Shown here piece after piece: positions 22,600 through 27,418 of a DNA stretch of 27,418 bases. The translations under genes and the position numbers were made by a program. The notes under the pieces were generated by a model. It did no database searches. It was not told the DNA's origin and was given only the letters and a program-made list of their open reading frames with translations. The DNA comes from a virus: positions 1 through 27,418 of IMG/VR virus record IMGVR_UViG_3300045999_011132; one strand, 5' to 3'. Position 1 is the stretch's first letter; each line of letters starts with the position of its first letter.

Positions 22600-22634
22600 G
22601 TGTTGGTGGGCAGGCGTGCGTCAACACCCTGCCC
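22600..22634. repeat. Second interlocked inverted repeat, upstream of a start codon
   Basis: GTGTTG (22600-22605) pairs with CAACAC (22622-22627), and GGGCAGG (22608-22614) pairs with CCTGCCC (22628-22634), interleaved as in an H-type pseudoknot with a 2-nt first loop and a 7-nt second loop. It ends 22 bases before the ATG at 22657 and could control translation of that gene. Confidence 0.4.
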
Positions 22635-22656
22635 TGGCCACAGTTCCCTAGAAACC

Positions 22657-22860
22657 ATGACCCAACAAGAATACACAGCGCCATCAGACACAGAGCTGCT
22701 GGAACTGATGCCCGAAACGATGCGGGATGAGTTCTCTTACGCAGCCAAGGTCTGCTCTGATGCGACCGGCGGTCAAGTTGCGCCTGGCATCTTCCGCGTG
22801 GCACTCAACACCGCTGCACTGGAATACGCACAAGCCGTCCTTGCCCGTTACACCTCGTAG
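22657..22860 (+). CDS. Small protein of unknown function
   Basis: ATG 22657 is preferred to the ATG at 22585, whose first 24 codons are Val/Arg/Cys-rich noise lying across an inverted repeat; the result is 67 aa. The protein, 'MTQQEYTAPSDTELLELMPE' then 'TMRDEFSYAAKVCSDATGGQ', 'VAPGIFRVALNTAALEYAQA' and 'VLARYTS', is an acidic N-terminus followed by two amphipathic helices. The 'P-G-x-F-R-V-x-L-N-T-x-A-L-x-Y-A-x-A-V-L-A-R-Y' ending is a pattern I have seen in small cyanophage and cyanobacterial proteins of unknown role. It lies 14 bases before the next small gene and probably shares a transcript with it, between the fibre genes and the integrase. Confidence 0.72.
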   Translation: MTQQEYTAPSDTELLELMPETMRDEFSYAAKVCSDATGGQVAPGIFRVALNTAALEYAQAVLARYTS

Positions 22861-22874
22861 TCATTACCACTTCT

Positions 22875-23084
22875 ATGCCTAAACGAATTGATCTCACCGA
22901 CGAATACGCGCACAGCGGTATCGACATCACCTGGACGCCATCAGCTCAGCGTCTTGACTTTGGCGGGTGGTACGACTCGTTTGTCGGCATCGAAAGCCAT
23001 AGCTTCAAGCTGCGCGAGTTCTTCGATGCACTCGGCATCACGAAAAAGGACTGCTCTAAGGCGTTTGAGGCTCAAGCCCAGTAG
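22875..23084 (+). CDS. Small protein of unknown function
   Basis: A 69-aa protein starting at ATG 22875. The sequence 'DITWTPSAQRLDFGGWYDSF', 'VGIESHSFKLREFFDALGIT' and 'KKDCSKAFEAQAQ' is compact, with aromatic and charged residues and no low complexity, and contrasts with the Ser/Ala-rich shadow frame at 22888, so this frame is the coding one. It has no membrane segment. The C-terminal half looks like a helix-turn-helix-sized helical pair (SFKLREFFDALGITKKD), but a DNA-binding role is only a guess. Its stop codon runs into a strong hairpin that begins a three-hairpin block before the integrase. Confidence 0.7.
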   Translation: MPKRIDLTDEYAHSGIDITWTPSAQRLDFGGWYDSFVGIESHSFKLREFFDALGITKKDCSKAFEAQAQ

Positions 23085-23103
23085 TCACCTTCCCTAAGGT
23101 GAC
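23084..23103 (+). other. Perfect 8-bp hairpin with 4-nt loop at the stop codon
   Basis: GTCACCTT (23084-23091) and AAGGTGAC (23096-23103) pair perfectly around CCCT. The last base of the TAG stop is in the stem. There is no U run after it; it may stabilise the 3' end or act with the next two hairpins. Confidence 0.55.
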
Positions 23104-23121
23104 CAAGCAGGCATCAAGATT

Positions 23122-23144
23122 CTCAATAAACGCCGTTTATTGAG
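23122..23144. repeat. Perfect 10-bp palindrome just upstream of the integrase
   Basis: CTCAATAAAC (23122-23131) and GTTTATTGAG (23135-23144) flank GCC. No U tract follows on either strand. Read as 8-bp arms it encloses a 7-bp centre, so it could also be a recombinase core site, but the centre is itself nearly symmetric; a dimeric repressor or excisionase operator for the integrase is at least as likely. It lies 70 bases before the integrase start. Confidence 0.55.
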
Positions 23145-23154
23145 GAACGAACTA

Positions 23155-23178
23155 GCCGGGCTGCCTGCCCGGCCTTTT
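23155..23178 (+). terminator. Rho-independent terminator upstream of the integrase
   Basis: GCCGGGC (23155-23161) and GCCCGGC (23167-23173) form a perfect 7-bp stem with loop TGCCT, followed by CTTTT. It would stop late transcripts before the integrase, so the integrase needs its own promoter, perhaps around the AT-rich TATTAT at 23186. Confidence 0.85.
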
Positions 23179-23213
23179 AATGTGTTATTATGCTTAGGCT
23201 TATCTTCAGCATT

Positions 23214-24068
23214 ATGTCCATTACTCTTGTCGAAGCCTGGCAGCAATTTGTTGACGAGCGTTCCATCGCACTCTGCCCCACCAGCCTTACCTCTGATTAC
23301 CAGCAAACGACCAAGTGGCTCAAGCGCTGTCCAATACAAGATTTTCAGCAAGGCCGTCAGATCCTGACCTGGGTCCTGCAGCAGCATCCAGTCCTATCGG
23401 CTCGCCAGGTTGCGATGTATGTACGCAGTCTGTACAGATGGTCCGTGCAGGAGGACATTGCGATCTTGCCCCGCAATCCAGTCGCCAGCTTCCGCATGCC
23501 AAAAAAGCCACAGCGGGATGAAGACGTAATCGTAATTCCACGCGAAGAAGTTGGAATTCTGCTTGCAGCGCTCGAAGCTAAGCTCAGCCATCGCGACGTA
23601 AATTGGGCTTTATATGCAGAATTTATGCTTCAAACTGCAATGCGCACAGGCGAGGTGCGTGCAATGAGATGGGACGACATTAAAGATAATCGCGTGCTTG
23701 TTCACTCGAATTACACGCTGACCCACGGATTGAAAAACAGTACGAAAACCAACAAGCGCCGCTCCGTGCCACTTAATAAGAAGTGCATCGAAATTCTTGA
23801 TCAAGCGCCACAGGTTGATGAATACGTTTTTCCTTGGGACCGACTTGCGTTCCAAAGCTTCTTCAGGTGTCGCGCTGTTCAGCTTTACACCGCTGGCCTG
23901 ACTTCTCATATCTACCGTCCATATGATGCGCGCCACACTGCCATCAGTCGCTGGCTAGAGGCGGGCATCCCGATCACTCAGATCGCAGCTTGGGCGGGCA
24001 ACACTGCAAACATTATTTTCAAGCATTACGCCGGTACAACCAAGGAGTACGAAATGCCGGTGCTTTGA
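23214..24068 (+). CDS. int: Tyrosine recombinase / phage integrase
   Basis: ATG 23214 (MSITLVEAWQQFVDERS) is preferred over ATG 23190, whose extra eight residues overlap the likely -10 region; the protein is then 284 aa. An N-terminal SAM-like core-binding domain (about 1-95) is followed by the catalytic domain. Catalytic residues visible: Arg144 (AMRTGEVRAMRWDD), Lys181 (TNKRRSVPL), Arg240 in YDARHTAI, and nucleophile Tyr272 in IIFKHYAG. The first His of the HxxR box is Tyr237 and the usual His/Trp after the 'G' is Asn (WAGNTANII); such changes occur in many phage integrases. It joins attP to the host attB to establish the prophage. Terminators on both sides make it a separate transcription unit within the late region. 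A separate excisionase was not found in the window. Confidence 0.9.
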   Translation: MSITLVEAWQQFVDERSIALCPTSLTSDYQQTTKWLKRCPIQDFQQGRQILTWVLQQHPVLSARQVAMYVRSLYRWSVQEDIAILPRNPVASFRMPKKPQRDEDVIVIPREEVGILLAALEAKLSHRDVNWALYAEFMLQTAMRTGEVRAMRWDDIKDNRVLVHSNYTLTHGLKNSTKTNKRRSVPLNKKCIEILDQAPQVDEYVFPWDRLAFQSFFRCRAVQLYTAGLTSHIYRPYDARHTAISRWLEAGIPITQIAAWAGNTANIIFKHYAGTTKEYEMPVL

Positions 24069-24092
24069 ATCGGTAATCCGCCGTGTCTTTCG

Positions 24093-24131
24093 GTGGCGAT
24101 GCTGCTAAATTTGTTTTATCGCCACTTTTTT
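24093..24131 (+). terminator. Rho-independent terminator after the integrase
   Basis: GTGGCGAT (24093-24100) pairs perfectly with ATCGCCAC (24118-24125) around a 17-nt loop, followed by TTTTTT (24126-24131). It is 24 bases beyond the integrase stop and 3 bases before the next start codon. Confidence 0.82.
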
Positions 24132-24134
24132 CTT

Positions 24135-24449
24135 ATGGCTACCACGTTCGAATGGCACATTGCCAACATGGAGCATTACACCGCTGATGGCATTGTATTT
24201 ACGGTGCATTATACGATTGGCGCCAACGATGGCACTTACAGCAGCTCGGCGTATGGATCCATTGGGCTTGAAAAGCCTGATCCTTCCGTAATGGTGCCGT
24301 ATGCCGATTTAACTGAGGAGCTTGTGGTGGGCTGGGTGAAGCAACACTTTGGTGACGAAAAAGTCGCTGAAATTGAAGCCGCACTTCAGCAGCAACTCGA
24401 TCAGCAGCACGCACCTACCGTTGCTCCCGGTCTGCCGTGGGCTTCTTGA
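24135..24449 (+). CDS. Small conserved protein of unknown function (DUF7936-like)
   Basis: ATG 24135 follows the terminator; the upstream in-frame ATG 24093 is within the hairpin. The 104-aa protein begins MATTFEWHIANMEHYTADGI, then 'VFTVHYTIGANDGTYSSSAY' and 'GSIGLEKPDPSVMVPYADLT', and ends 'EELVVGWVKQHFGDEKVAEI'. I recognise this beta-rich family as a short conserved protein of cyanophages and other phages of unknown function. The C-terminus 'APTVAPGLPW' is typical of it. Its place after the integrase terminator and before the small lysis-region genes suggests a virion or late accessory role, but nothing here shows which. The stop overlaps a TTG start of a tiny gene. Confidence 0.72.
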   Translation: MATTFEWHIANMEHYTADGIVFTVHYTIGANDGTYSSSAYGSIGLEKPDPSVMVPYADLTEELVVGWVKQHFGDEKVAEIEAALQQQLDQQHAPTVAPGLPWAS

Positions 24450-24544
24450 TCGCTGCTGCGGCATCACTGCTCGCCATCGCCATCGTTGGAATGATGGTGT
24501 GGCAGTGGTGCCATACTTCTGATTGGCAGGATCGCTACTGGTAA
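24446..24544 (+). CDS. Possible tiny membrane protein with TTG start
   Basis: TTG 24446 overlaps the previous stop by four bases (TTGA); the frame ends at TAA 24542-24544 and encodes 32 aa: 'MIAAAASLLAIAIVGMMVWQ' followed by 'WCHTSDWQDRYW'. The first 20 residues are a good single transmembrane helix, followed by a Trp/Asp-rich polar end. The next ATG (24544) overlaps its stop, so it fits the coupled array of small genes. Small membrane proteins are common in lysis regions (holin or antiholin). Because of its size the call is tentative. Confidence 0.45.
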   Translation: MIAAAASLLAIAIVGMMVWQWCHTSDWQDRYW

Positions 24545-24678
24545 TGGCAGTCAAAAGCAAGACAGGCACCGCCCGCATTGAGCATCAAGCTGGCAAGCCT
24601 AAACTCACCAGGCAAGGGCAGGGGAAGCGTAGCAAACCCAGTCACGGTCGCAAAAAGACTCGCGGACAGGGTCGCTAA
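24544..24678 (+). CDS. Small very basic protein of unknown function
   Basis: ATG 24544 overlaps the stop before it (TAATG). The 44-aa protein, 'MAVKSKTGTARIEHQAGKPK' then 'LTRQGQGKRSKPSHGRKKTR' and 'GQGR', contains about one third Lys/Arg and ends in a 'H-G-R-K-K-x-R-G-Q-G-R' tail. I know similar short basic proteins from cyanophages. Such a protein could bind nucleic acid or ribosomes, or neutralise DNA, but no function is known to me. The sequence has no hydrophobic segment. The reading frame is short but its tight coupling and composition support it as a gene. Confidence 0.62.
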   Translation: MAVKSKTGTARIEHQAGKPKLTRQGQGKRSKPSHGRKKTRGQGR

Positions 24679-24702
24679 GCTAGTCAAGTAGCCATTGCTG
24701 CC

Positions 24703-24954
24703 ATGATTGAAGTCATAGCCGCAGTGGCCGGCGCAAGTATCTCAGTTGCCGCTATGGGGGCAATGGGATTCAGTCGTAAATCAGACGAAGCTCGTGATGC
24801 GGTTATTCGCCTCACGAGTGCCGTCGAACACATCGCAACACAATTAGAAGTATTGCATTCAGACATTAAAGAAGATCGCAAGGAATTTTTCTCGCGTCTT
24901 AATACCGTTGAACAAAGGGTCTCTAAGCTGGAAGTACGCCCACCGTCCTGCTGA
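24703..24954 (+). CDS. Holin-like or spanin-like small membrane protein
   Basis: An 83-aa protein from ATG 24703. Residues 1-24 (MIEVIAAVAGASISVAAMGA) are a probable transmembrane helix; residues 30-78 are a charged coiled coil (LTSAVEHIATQLEVLHSDIK, then 'RLNTVEQRVSKLEV'). It ends in Cys-less polar residues except the final Cys. One membrane helix plus a long coiled coil is the architecture of many small phage lysis proteins (class III holin-like or inner-membrane spanin-like) and of some membrane-anchored virion factors. It is followed closely by another tiny membrane protein and then the endolysin. The specific role cannot be told from the sequence. Confidence 0.6.
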   Translation: MIEVIAAVAGASISVAAMGAMGFSRKSDEARDAVIRLTSAVEHIATQLEVLHSDIKEDRKEFFSRLNTVEQRVSKLEVRPPSC

Positions 24955-24957
24955 CTC

Positions 24958-25098
24958 ATGGACTTTCTGTCCCATCCAGCATTCTGGATCATTATCGCGG
25001 CAGCTTCTGAGCTGATCGCACTGTCGCCTCTTAAAGACAACAGCATTATCCAACTTGTCTTTCACGCTCTGCGCGCGCTCAAAGGAAAAAAGCTCTGA
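24958..25098 (+). CDS. Tiny membrane protein, possible holin component
   Basis: ATG 24958, three bases after the previous stop, encodes 46 aa ending at TGA 25096-25098: 'MDFLSHPAFWIIIAAASELI', then 'ALSPLKDNSIIQLVFHALRA' and 'LKGKKL'. There is a hydrophobic helix (residues 8-24), an amphipathic second helix and a basic tail. The pattern 'F-x-S-P-x-F-W-x-I-x-A-A-A-S-E-x-I-A-L-x-P-L-K-x-N-S-I-x-Q-L' is familiar from small cyanophage proteins near the lysozyme gene. A pore-forming or membrane-anchoring role in lysis is plausible from its context only. It overlaps the next frame through CTGA. Confidence 0.6.
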   Translation: MDFLSHPAFWIIIAAASELIALSPLKDNSIIQLVFHALRALKGKKL

Positions 25099-25358
25099 TC
25101 AGCTTTGGCAAGCCAGGCTGGCAGCGTCGACTGGAGCAGGCCATCAGGCAATGGTGGTTTGAGCTGACACTGCCGGCCAAACTTGATCAAACTGAGGCAG
25201 AGTGGCATGCAACGCAGCCACCTGCGGTCGAGCCGCCTGTCATCATCGAGCACCCGGTTGATCCTGAACTGCAAACCGGCAACAGCCGCCTCCTCGGTGG
25301 CGCAATGAGTATTCACGCCCCTTGGACTGATGACGCAAAACAAAATCCGCCTGCTTGA
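25095..25358 (+). CDS. Probable protein with a CTG (non-standard) start
   Basis: The frame from 25095 to TGA 25356-25358 has no ATG, GTG or TTG until an ATG near its end (25308), yet it looks coding from its first codons: 'ISFGKPGWQRRLEQAIRQWW', 'FELTLPAKLDQTEAEWHATQ', 'PPAVEPPVIIEHPVDPELQT'. The only plausible start is CTG 25095, overlapping the previous stop by four bases (CTGA), exactly like the TTGA overlap at 24446; 87 aa result. It begins with a basic amphipathic helix with a double Trp and continues as a Pro/Glu linker. It overlaps the endolysin gene by 29 bases. An error in one base near the start, or reinitiation at AUC, would be alternatives. Function unknown. Confidence 0.55.
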   Translation: MISFGKPGWQRRLEQAIRQWWFELTLPAKLDQTEAEWHATQPPAVEPPVIIEHPVDPELQTGNSRLLGGAMSIHAPWTDDAKQNPPA

Positions 25359-26415
25359 TTTATTTAAATATTACAAAGCATTGCCACATCAAATGGCGGC
25401 CCTAAGCGAGCTTGAAAACGCGATCAATAAAGCAAATCCGCACATCCTTGGTCGCGATCAGGGTTGGTTCAAAACTTGGAGTCAAGGCGGCAAGCAGGGC
25501 GATTATGCCCCAGCGCTAAAACTCATTAAAGAATTTGAAGGCTGTCACCTCACCGCTTACCCAGACCCTCTCAGTGGCGGTGACCCCTGGACAATCGGTT
25601 ACGGCACCACTCGCTACCCAGGCGGCAGGCGTGTCAGCCGTGGCGACAAGATCACCGTGATCGAGGCGGACATGTTTGTCCGCACAGAAATTGATCAAAT
25701 TGCAAAAAAACTTAGCGAAACGGTGCCGCATTGGTCAAAAATGACTGATGGGCAGCAATCCGCGCTTATTTCGTTTTCTTACAACCTAGGAGCTGGCTTC
25801 TATGGCACTACCGGCTTCGAGACCATCAGCAAACGATTGCGTGAACGCGACTGGAACGCAGTGCCAGCAGCGCTTGAGTTGTATCGCAATCCGGGTACAA
25901 ATGTGGAATCTGGTCTTCTTCGGCGTCGTCGCGCGGAAGGAGCGCTTTGGCGTGAAAGCCTGCCGAAGCAGCCTGAGGTTCAGCAAGATCCTGCCAAGCT
26001 GACACCAAACAGCTCGTTTAGTGCTCGACTGACGCCGCACATCACGTTAGGCGAATTTGCGCTTGGGCAGGAAGCGCGCAGATTCGATCACCAATATCAG
26101 GTCGACACAGCAGCAGAACTAGCAGCATTTCTTGAGCGGGCTCGGGCAGTATTCGGCAATAAGCCGGTGATTATCACCAGTGGGCATCGTCCTCCGTCCA
26201 TCAATCGCTCAGTCGGCGGCGCAAGCGGTAGCGAGCACCTGTTCAATGCACCCGGAGTCGGCGCGGTTGATTGGTACATCGAAGGCGTCGACATTTACAA
26301 GCTTCAGGACTGGTGCGTGCGCGAATGGCCCTATAGCACCGGCCTTGGCGCGCCTAAGGGATTTATTCACACGGGAATTCGCGCAGGGCGTCCTAGGCTG
26401 ACCTGGCCATACTGA
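25330..26415 (+). CDS. Endolysin: GH24 lysozyme fused to M15 peptidase
   Basis: A 361-aa protein from ATG 25330. Residues 1-55 are a helical N-terminal part (LLDLFKYYKALPHQMAALSE). About 60-205 form a T4-type GH24 lysozyme with Glu70 (FEGCHLTAY), Asp79 (YPDPLSGG) and Thr88 (TIGYGTT); Glu-Asp spacing is 9, as in T4 lysozyme, while Asp-Thr is longer by three. About 235-361 form an M15A-type zinc peptidase (ITSGHRPPSINRSVGGASG) with candidate zinc ligands His303 (SEHLF), Asp314 (AVDWYI) and His347 (FIHTGIR). The enzyme would cut both the glycan chain and peptide bonds of peptidoglycan. No signal peptide is seen, so a holin should be needed for release. The upstream tiny membrane proteins are the candidates. 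Confidence 0.9.
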   Translation: MTQNKIRLLDLFKYYKALPHQMAALSELENAINKANPHILGRDQGWFKTWSQGGKQGDYAPALKLIKEFEGCHLTAYPDPLSGGDPWTIGYGTTRYPGGRRVSRGDKITVIEADMFVRTEIDQIAKKLSETVPHWSKMTDGQQSALISFSYNLGAGFYGTTGFETISKRLRERDWNAVPAALELYRNPGTNVESGLLRRRRAEGALWRESLPKQPEVQQDPAKLTPNSSFSARLTPHITLGEFALGQEARRFDHQYQVDTAAELAAFLERARAVFGNKPVIITSGHRPPSINRSVGGASGSEHLFNAPGVGAVDWYIEGVDIYKLQDWCVREWPYSTGLGAPKGFIHTGIRAGRPRLTWPY

Positions 26416-26422
26416 TCACTGA

Positions 26423-26947
26423 ATGATTCTTCACGACCGCGAAATCCAGCGCCTCATCCAAGAGGAGCGGATGATCGAGCCGTTCGAGCCTGAACTGCTG
26501 AATCCGGCATCGCTTGACCTCAGGCTTGGCGATAACATCATGGTGGAGGTGGAGCACACGCCAGAGCTGCAGCTTCAGTCAATTGCGCATTGCAGCGCTG
26601 ACAATCCTTACTGGCTAGCCCCAGGTGAGTTCGTGTTAGCTGAGACACGCGAAACATTTAACATGCCAAATGATGTATGCGGCATGTTTTGCCTTAAATC
26701 TAGTCGTGCGCGTGAAGGTTACGAACACTCTCACGCAGGATTTGCAGATCCCGAATGGCGTGGAAGTAAGTTGACTTTAGAGTTGGTTAATGCTCGCCGT
26801 CTTCATTCACTTCCGCTATATCCTGGGCTGAAGATTGGTCAGATGATTTTTGTCATAACCGCTGGGATCCCTCATATCAGTTACGCAGAAGCTGGACATT
26901 ACAATAATCAACCTCGTGTAATGCCAAGCTGGGAGCGCTCGGTGTAG
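26423..26947 (+). CDS. dcd: dCTP deaminase / dUTPase family protein
   Basis: A 174-aa protein from ATG 26423. Family motifs: 'NPASLDLRLGDNI' near the N-terminus, 'LAPGEFVLAETRETFNMP', 'CLKSSRAREGYEHSHAGFAD', 'GSKLTLELVNARRL' with the probable catalytic Glu120, and 'LPLYPGLKIGQMIFV'. The length is somewhat short compared with bacterial dCTP deaminases (about 190 aa). The enzyme converts dCTP to dUTP (some also hydrolyse dUTP to dUMP), which raises the thymidylate supply for phage DNA synthesis. The SSRAR motif and the Glu position favour deaminase over plain dUTPase. It follows the endolysin by eight bases, so it is expressed with late genes, unusual for a nucleotide enzyme. Confidence 0.85.
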   Translation: MILHDREIQRLIQEERMIEPFEPELLNPASLDLRLGDNIMVEVEHTPELQLQSIAHCSADNPYWLAPGEFVLAETRETFNMPNDVCGMFCLKSSRAREGYEHSHAGFADPEWRGSKLTLELVNARRLHSLPLYPGLKIGQMIFVITAGIPHISYAEAGHYNNQPRVMPSWERSV

Positions 26948-26957
26948 CTACCCTGTA

Positions 26958-26974
26958 GGCGAGCCCGACTCGCC
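26958..26974 (+). promoter_or_regulatory. Hairpin directly before the HNH start codon
   Basis: GGCGAG (26958-26963) pairs with CTCGCC (26969-26974) around CCCGA. It ends three bases before ATG 26978, so it would cover the ribosome-binding region of the HNH gene. There is no U run, so a terminator is less likely than a translation block. Confidence 0.5.
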
Positions 26975-26977
26975 CTT

Positions 26978-27343
26978 ATGGAGCACCAGATCGATGGCGT
27001 CGAACTGGTTAGCAAAAAAGTTACAAGACAGCGATTCAGGGCATCAATCTTTGACGCATGGCATGACTGCTGTGCATATTGTGGTCGTCACGCCACCACA
27101 ATTGATCACGTAAAGCCAAAAGCGAGAGGCGGGCTCACGGTTCCTGAGAACTGCGTGCCCGCCTGTCTTTCTTGTAATGCTTCAAAAGGTCACACTTCGT
27201 TGTGGACGTGGTGGACGATGCAGCATCACTGGAACTGGCATCGCGCACAACAGGTTTACGAATGGATCACTGGGGCCTGTTACCCTTCAAATGTTCAATA
27301 TAGATTTGCACCTGCCATAGATCATTGGCATAGCGGCATATAG
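26978..27343 (+). CDS. HNH endonuclease
   Basis: A 121-aa protein from ATG 26978. It has a zinc-ribbon HNH core: Cys32-x2-Cys35 (CCAYCGRH), the Asp43-His44 pair (TTIDHVKPKARGG), Asn58 (ENCVPACLSC), Cys63-x2-Cys66 and Asn67, with the ending 'N-A-S-K-G'. The C-terminal half is Trp/His rich (SLWTWWTMQHHWNWHRAQQV). It cuts DNA, and free-standing HNH genes near the terminase genes often take part in packaging, while others are homing nucleases. Terminase is not in the window, so the choice is open. Its 3' end is overlapped by the frame on the opposite strand. A start-blocking hairpin precedes it. Confidence 0.85.
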   Translation: MEHQIDGVELVSKKVTRQRFRASIFDAWHDCCAYCGRHATTIDHVKPKARGGLTVPENCVPACLSCNASKGHTSLWTWWTMQHHWNWHRAQQVYEWITGACYPSNVQYRFAPAIDHWHSGI

Positions 27344-27418
27344 CTCCGCCTGGACTGCAAGCGGCATAGCGCACTTCGCCAATGCCAGGCTCTTCACCAA
27401 TTTCAATGTAAAAACCTT
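27267..27418 (-). CDS. Possible leftward gene, C-terminal part only
   Basis: On the minus strand a frame enters from the right edge and ends at TGA (27269-27267), giving about 50 residues: 'FYIEIGEEPGIGEVRYAACS', then 'PGGAICRYANDLWQVQIYIE' and 'HLKGNRPQ'. Composition (acidic Gly-rich turns, aromatic strands, no low complexity) is protein-like, and neither plus-strand frame beyond 27343 reads as well. It overlaps the HNH gene by 77 bases tail to tail. If real, a leftward (early or regulatory) gene block converges on the late genes here. Only the edge fragment can be seen, so confidence is moderate. Confidence 0.45.
   Translation of the reverse strand, partial: GFYIEIGEEPGIGEVRYAACSPGGAICRYANDLWQVQIYIEHLKGNRPQ

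Larger units (their letters stand above)
22240..22656. other. Longest stretch without a rightward gene: structured region with a likely leftward gene
   Basis: This 417-base gap between the second fibre gene and the next rightward gene contains, left to right: an interlocked inverted repeat (22256-22289); a leftward terminator (22328-22357); the likely leftward gene (22344-22523); hairpins at 22405-22467, 22478-22497 and 22513-22584; and a second interlocked repeat (22600-22634). On the right strand a 39-codon frame (22341-22460) is open but reads as the shadow of the leftward gene. Confidence 0.7.

Noticed and set aside
22585-22656. N-terminal extension of the 67-aa gene from ATG 22585
   Set aside because: The extra codons cross the inverted repeat and give Val/Arg/Cys text unlike the rest of the protein.
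22502-22804. 100-codon leftward frame opposite 22657-22860
   Set aside because: Arg/Pro/Ser-rich shadow of the rightward small gene; a different frame from the leftward gene kept here.
23163-23191. Sigma70 promoter for the integrase with -10 TATTAT at 23186
   Set aside because: The -10 is reasonable but no -35 exists at the right spacing and it overlaps the terminator stem; kept only as a remark.
22569-23199. Direct repeat TGCTTAGGC (22569-22577 and 23191-23199) as integrase arm sites
   Set aside because: Nine bases, only two copies, no further spacing pattern; chance is likely.

Overview
The window is 27.4 kb of the late region of a tailed, temperate, siphovirus-like phage. Nearly every gene reads rightward and the genes are tightly packed, often with TGATG, TAATG or ATGA stop/start overlaps. 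Several small proteins, the fibre architectures and the endolysin layout resemble those of phages of picocyanobacteria (Synechococcus/Cyanobium type). I therefore favour a cyanophage, or a prophage of such a host, but this is recognition of protein style and not a database result. No tRNA, rRNA, CRISPR array or IS element was seen. The terminase genes must lie outside the window.

Layout. 1-4665 is the head module: the portal C-terminus, a very large protease-capsid fusion (876 aa), a small accessory protein, a decoration-like protein, a head-tail joining protein and a fibre-like protein with an Mtd-type N-terminus. 4668-7084 holds tail completion and tube genes and the tail assembly chaperone pair G/GT, joined by a textbook -1 frameshift heptamer (GGGAAAC) placed right before the G stop codon. 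7077-12131 encodes a 1684-aa tape measure protein, and 12131-18361 the tail tip (gpL-like, NlpC/P60-like, a large gpI/gpJ-like hub, gpM-like, and two tube-like proteins). 18414-22239 carries two fibre genes; the second ends in an S74 self-cleaving chaperone domain.

22240-22656 is the only long gap in rightward coding. It holds a pair of interlocked inverted repeats (a candidate integrase core site), a good candidate for a small leftward gene with its own leftward terminator, and several further hairpins. Two small rightward genes follow, then three hairpins in a row (the last a terminator), a tyrosine integrase, and another terminator, so the integrase sits in an insulated cassette. 24135-26415 is a cluster of tiny proteins, some with membrane segments and some with unusual start codons, leading to a two-domain endolysin (GH24 lysozyme plus M15 peptidase). 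The right end has a dCTP deaminase-like gene and an HNH nuclease, and at the edge the C-terminal part of a possible leftward gene.

Together the genes build a capsid and a long non-contractile tail, supply host recognition and lysis, and provide integration. If the site at 22265-22289 really is attP, its being intact between fibre and integrase would mean the DNA is in the circular or virion arrangement and not an integrated prophage.
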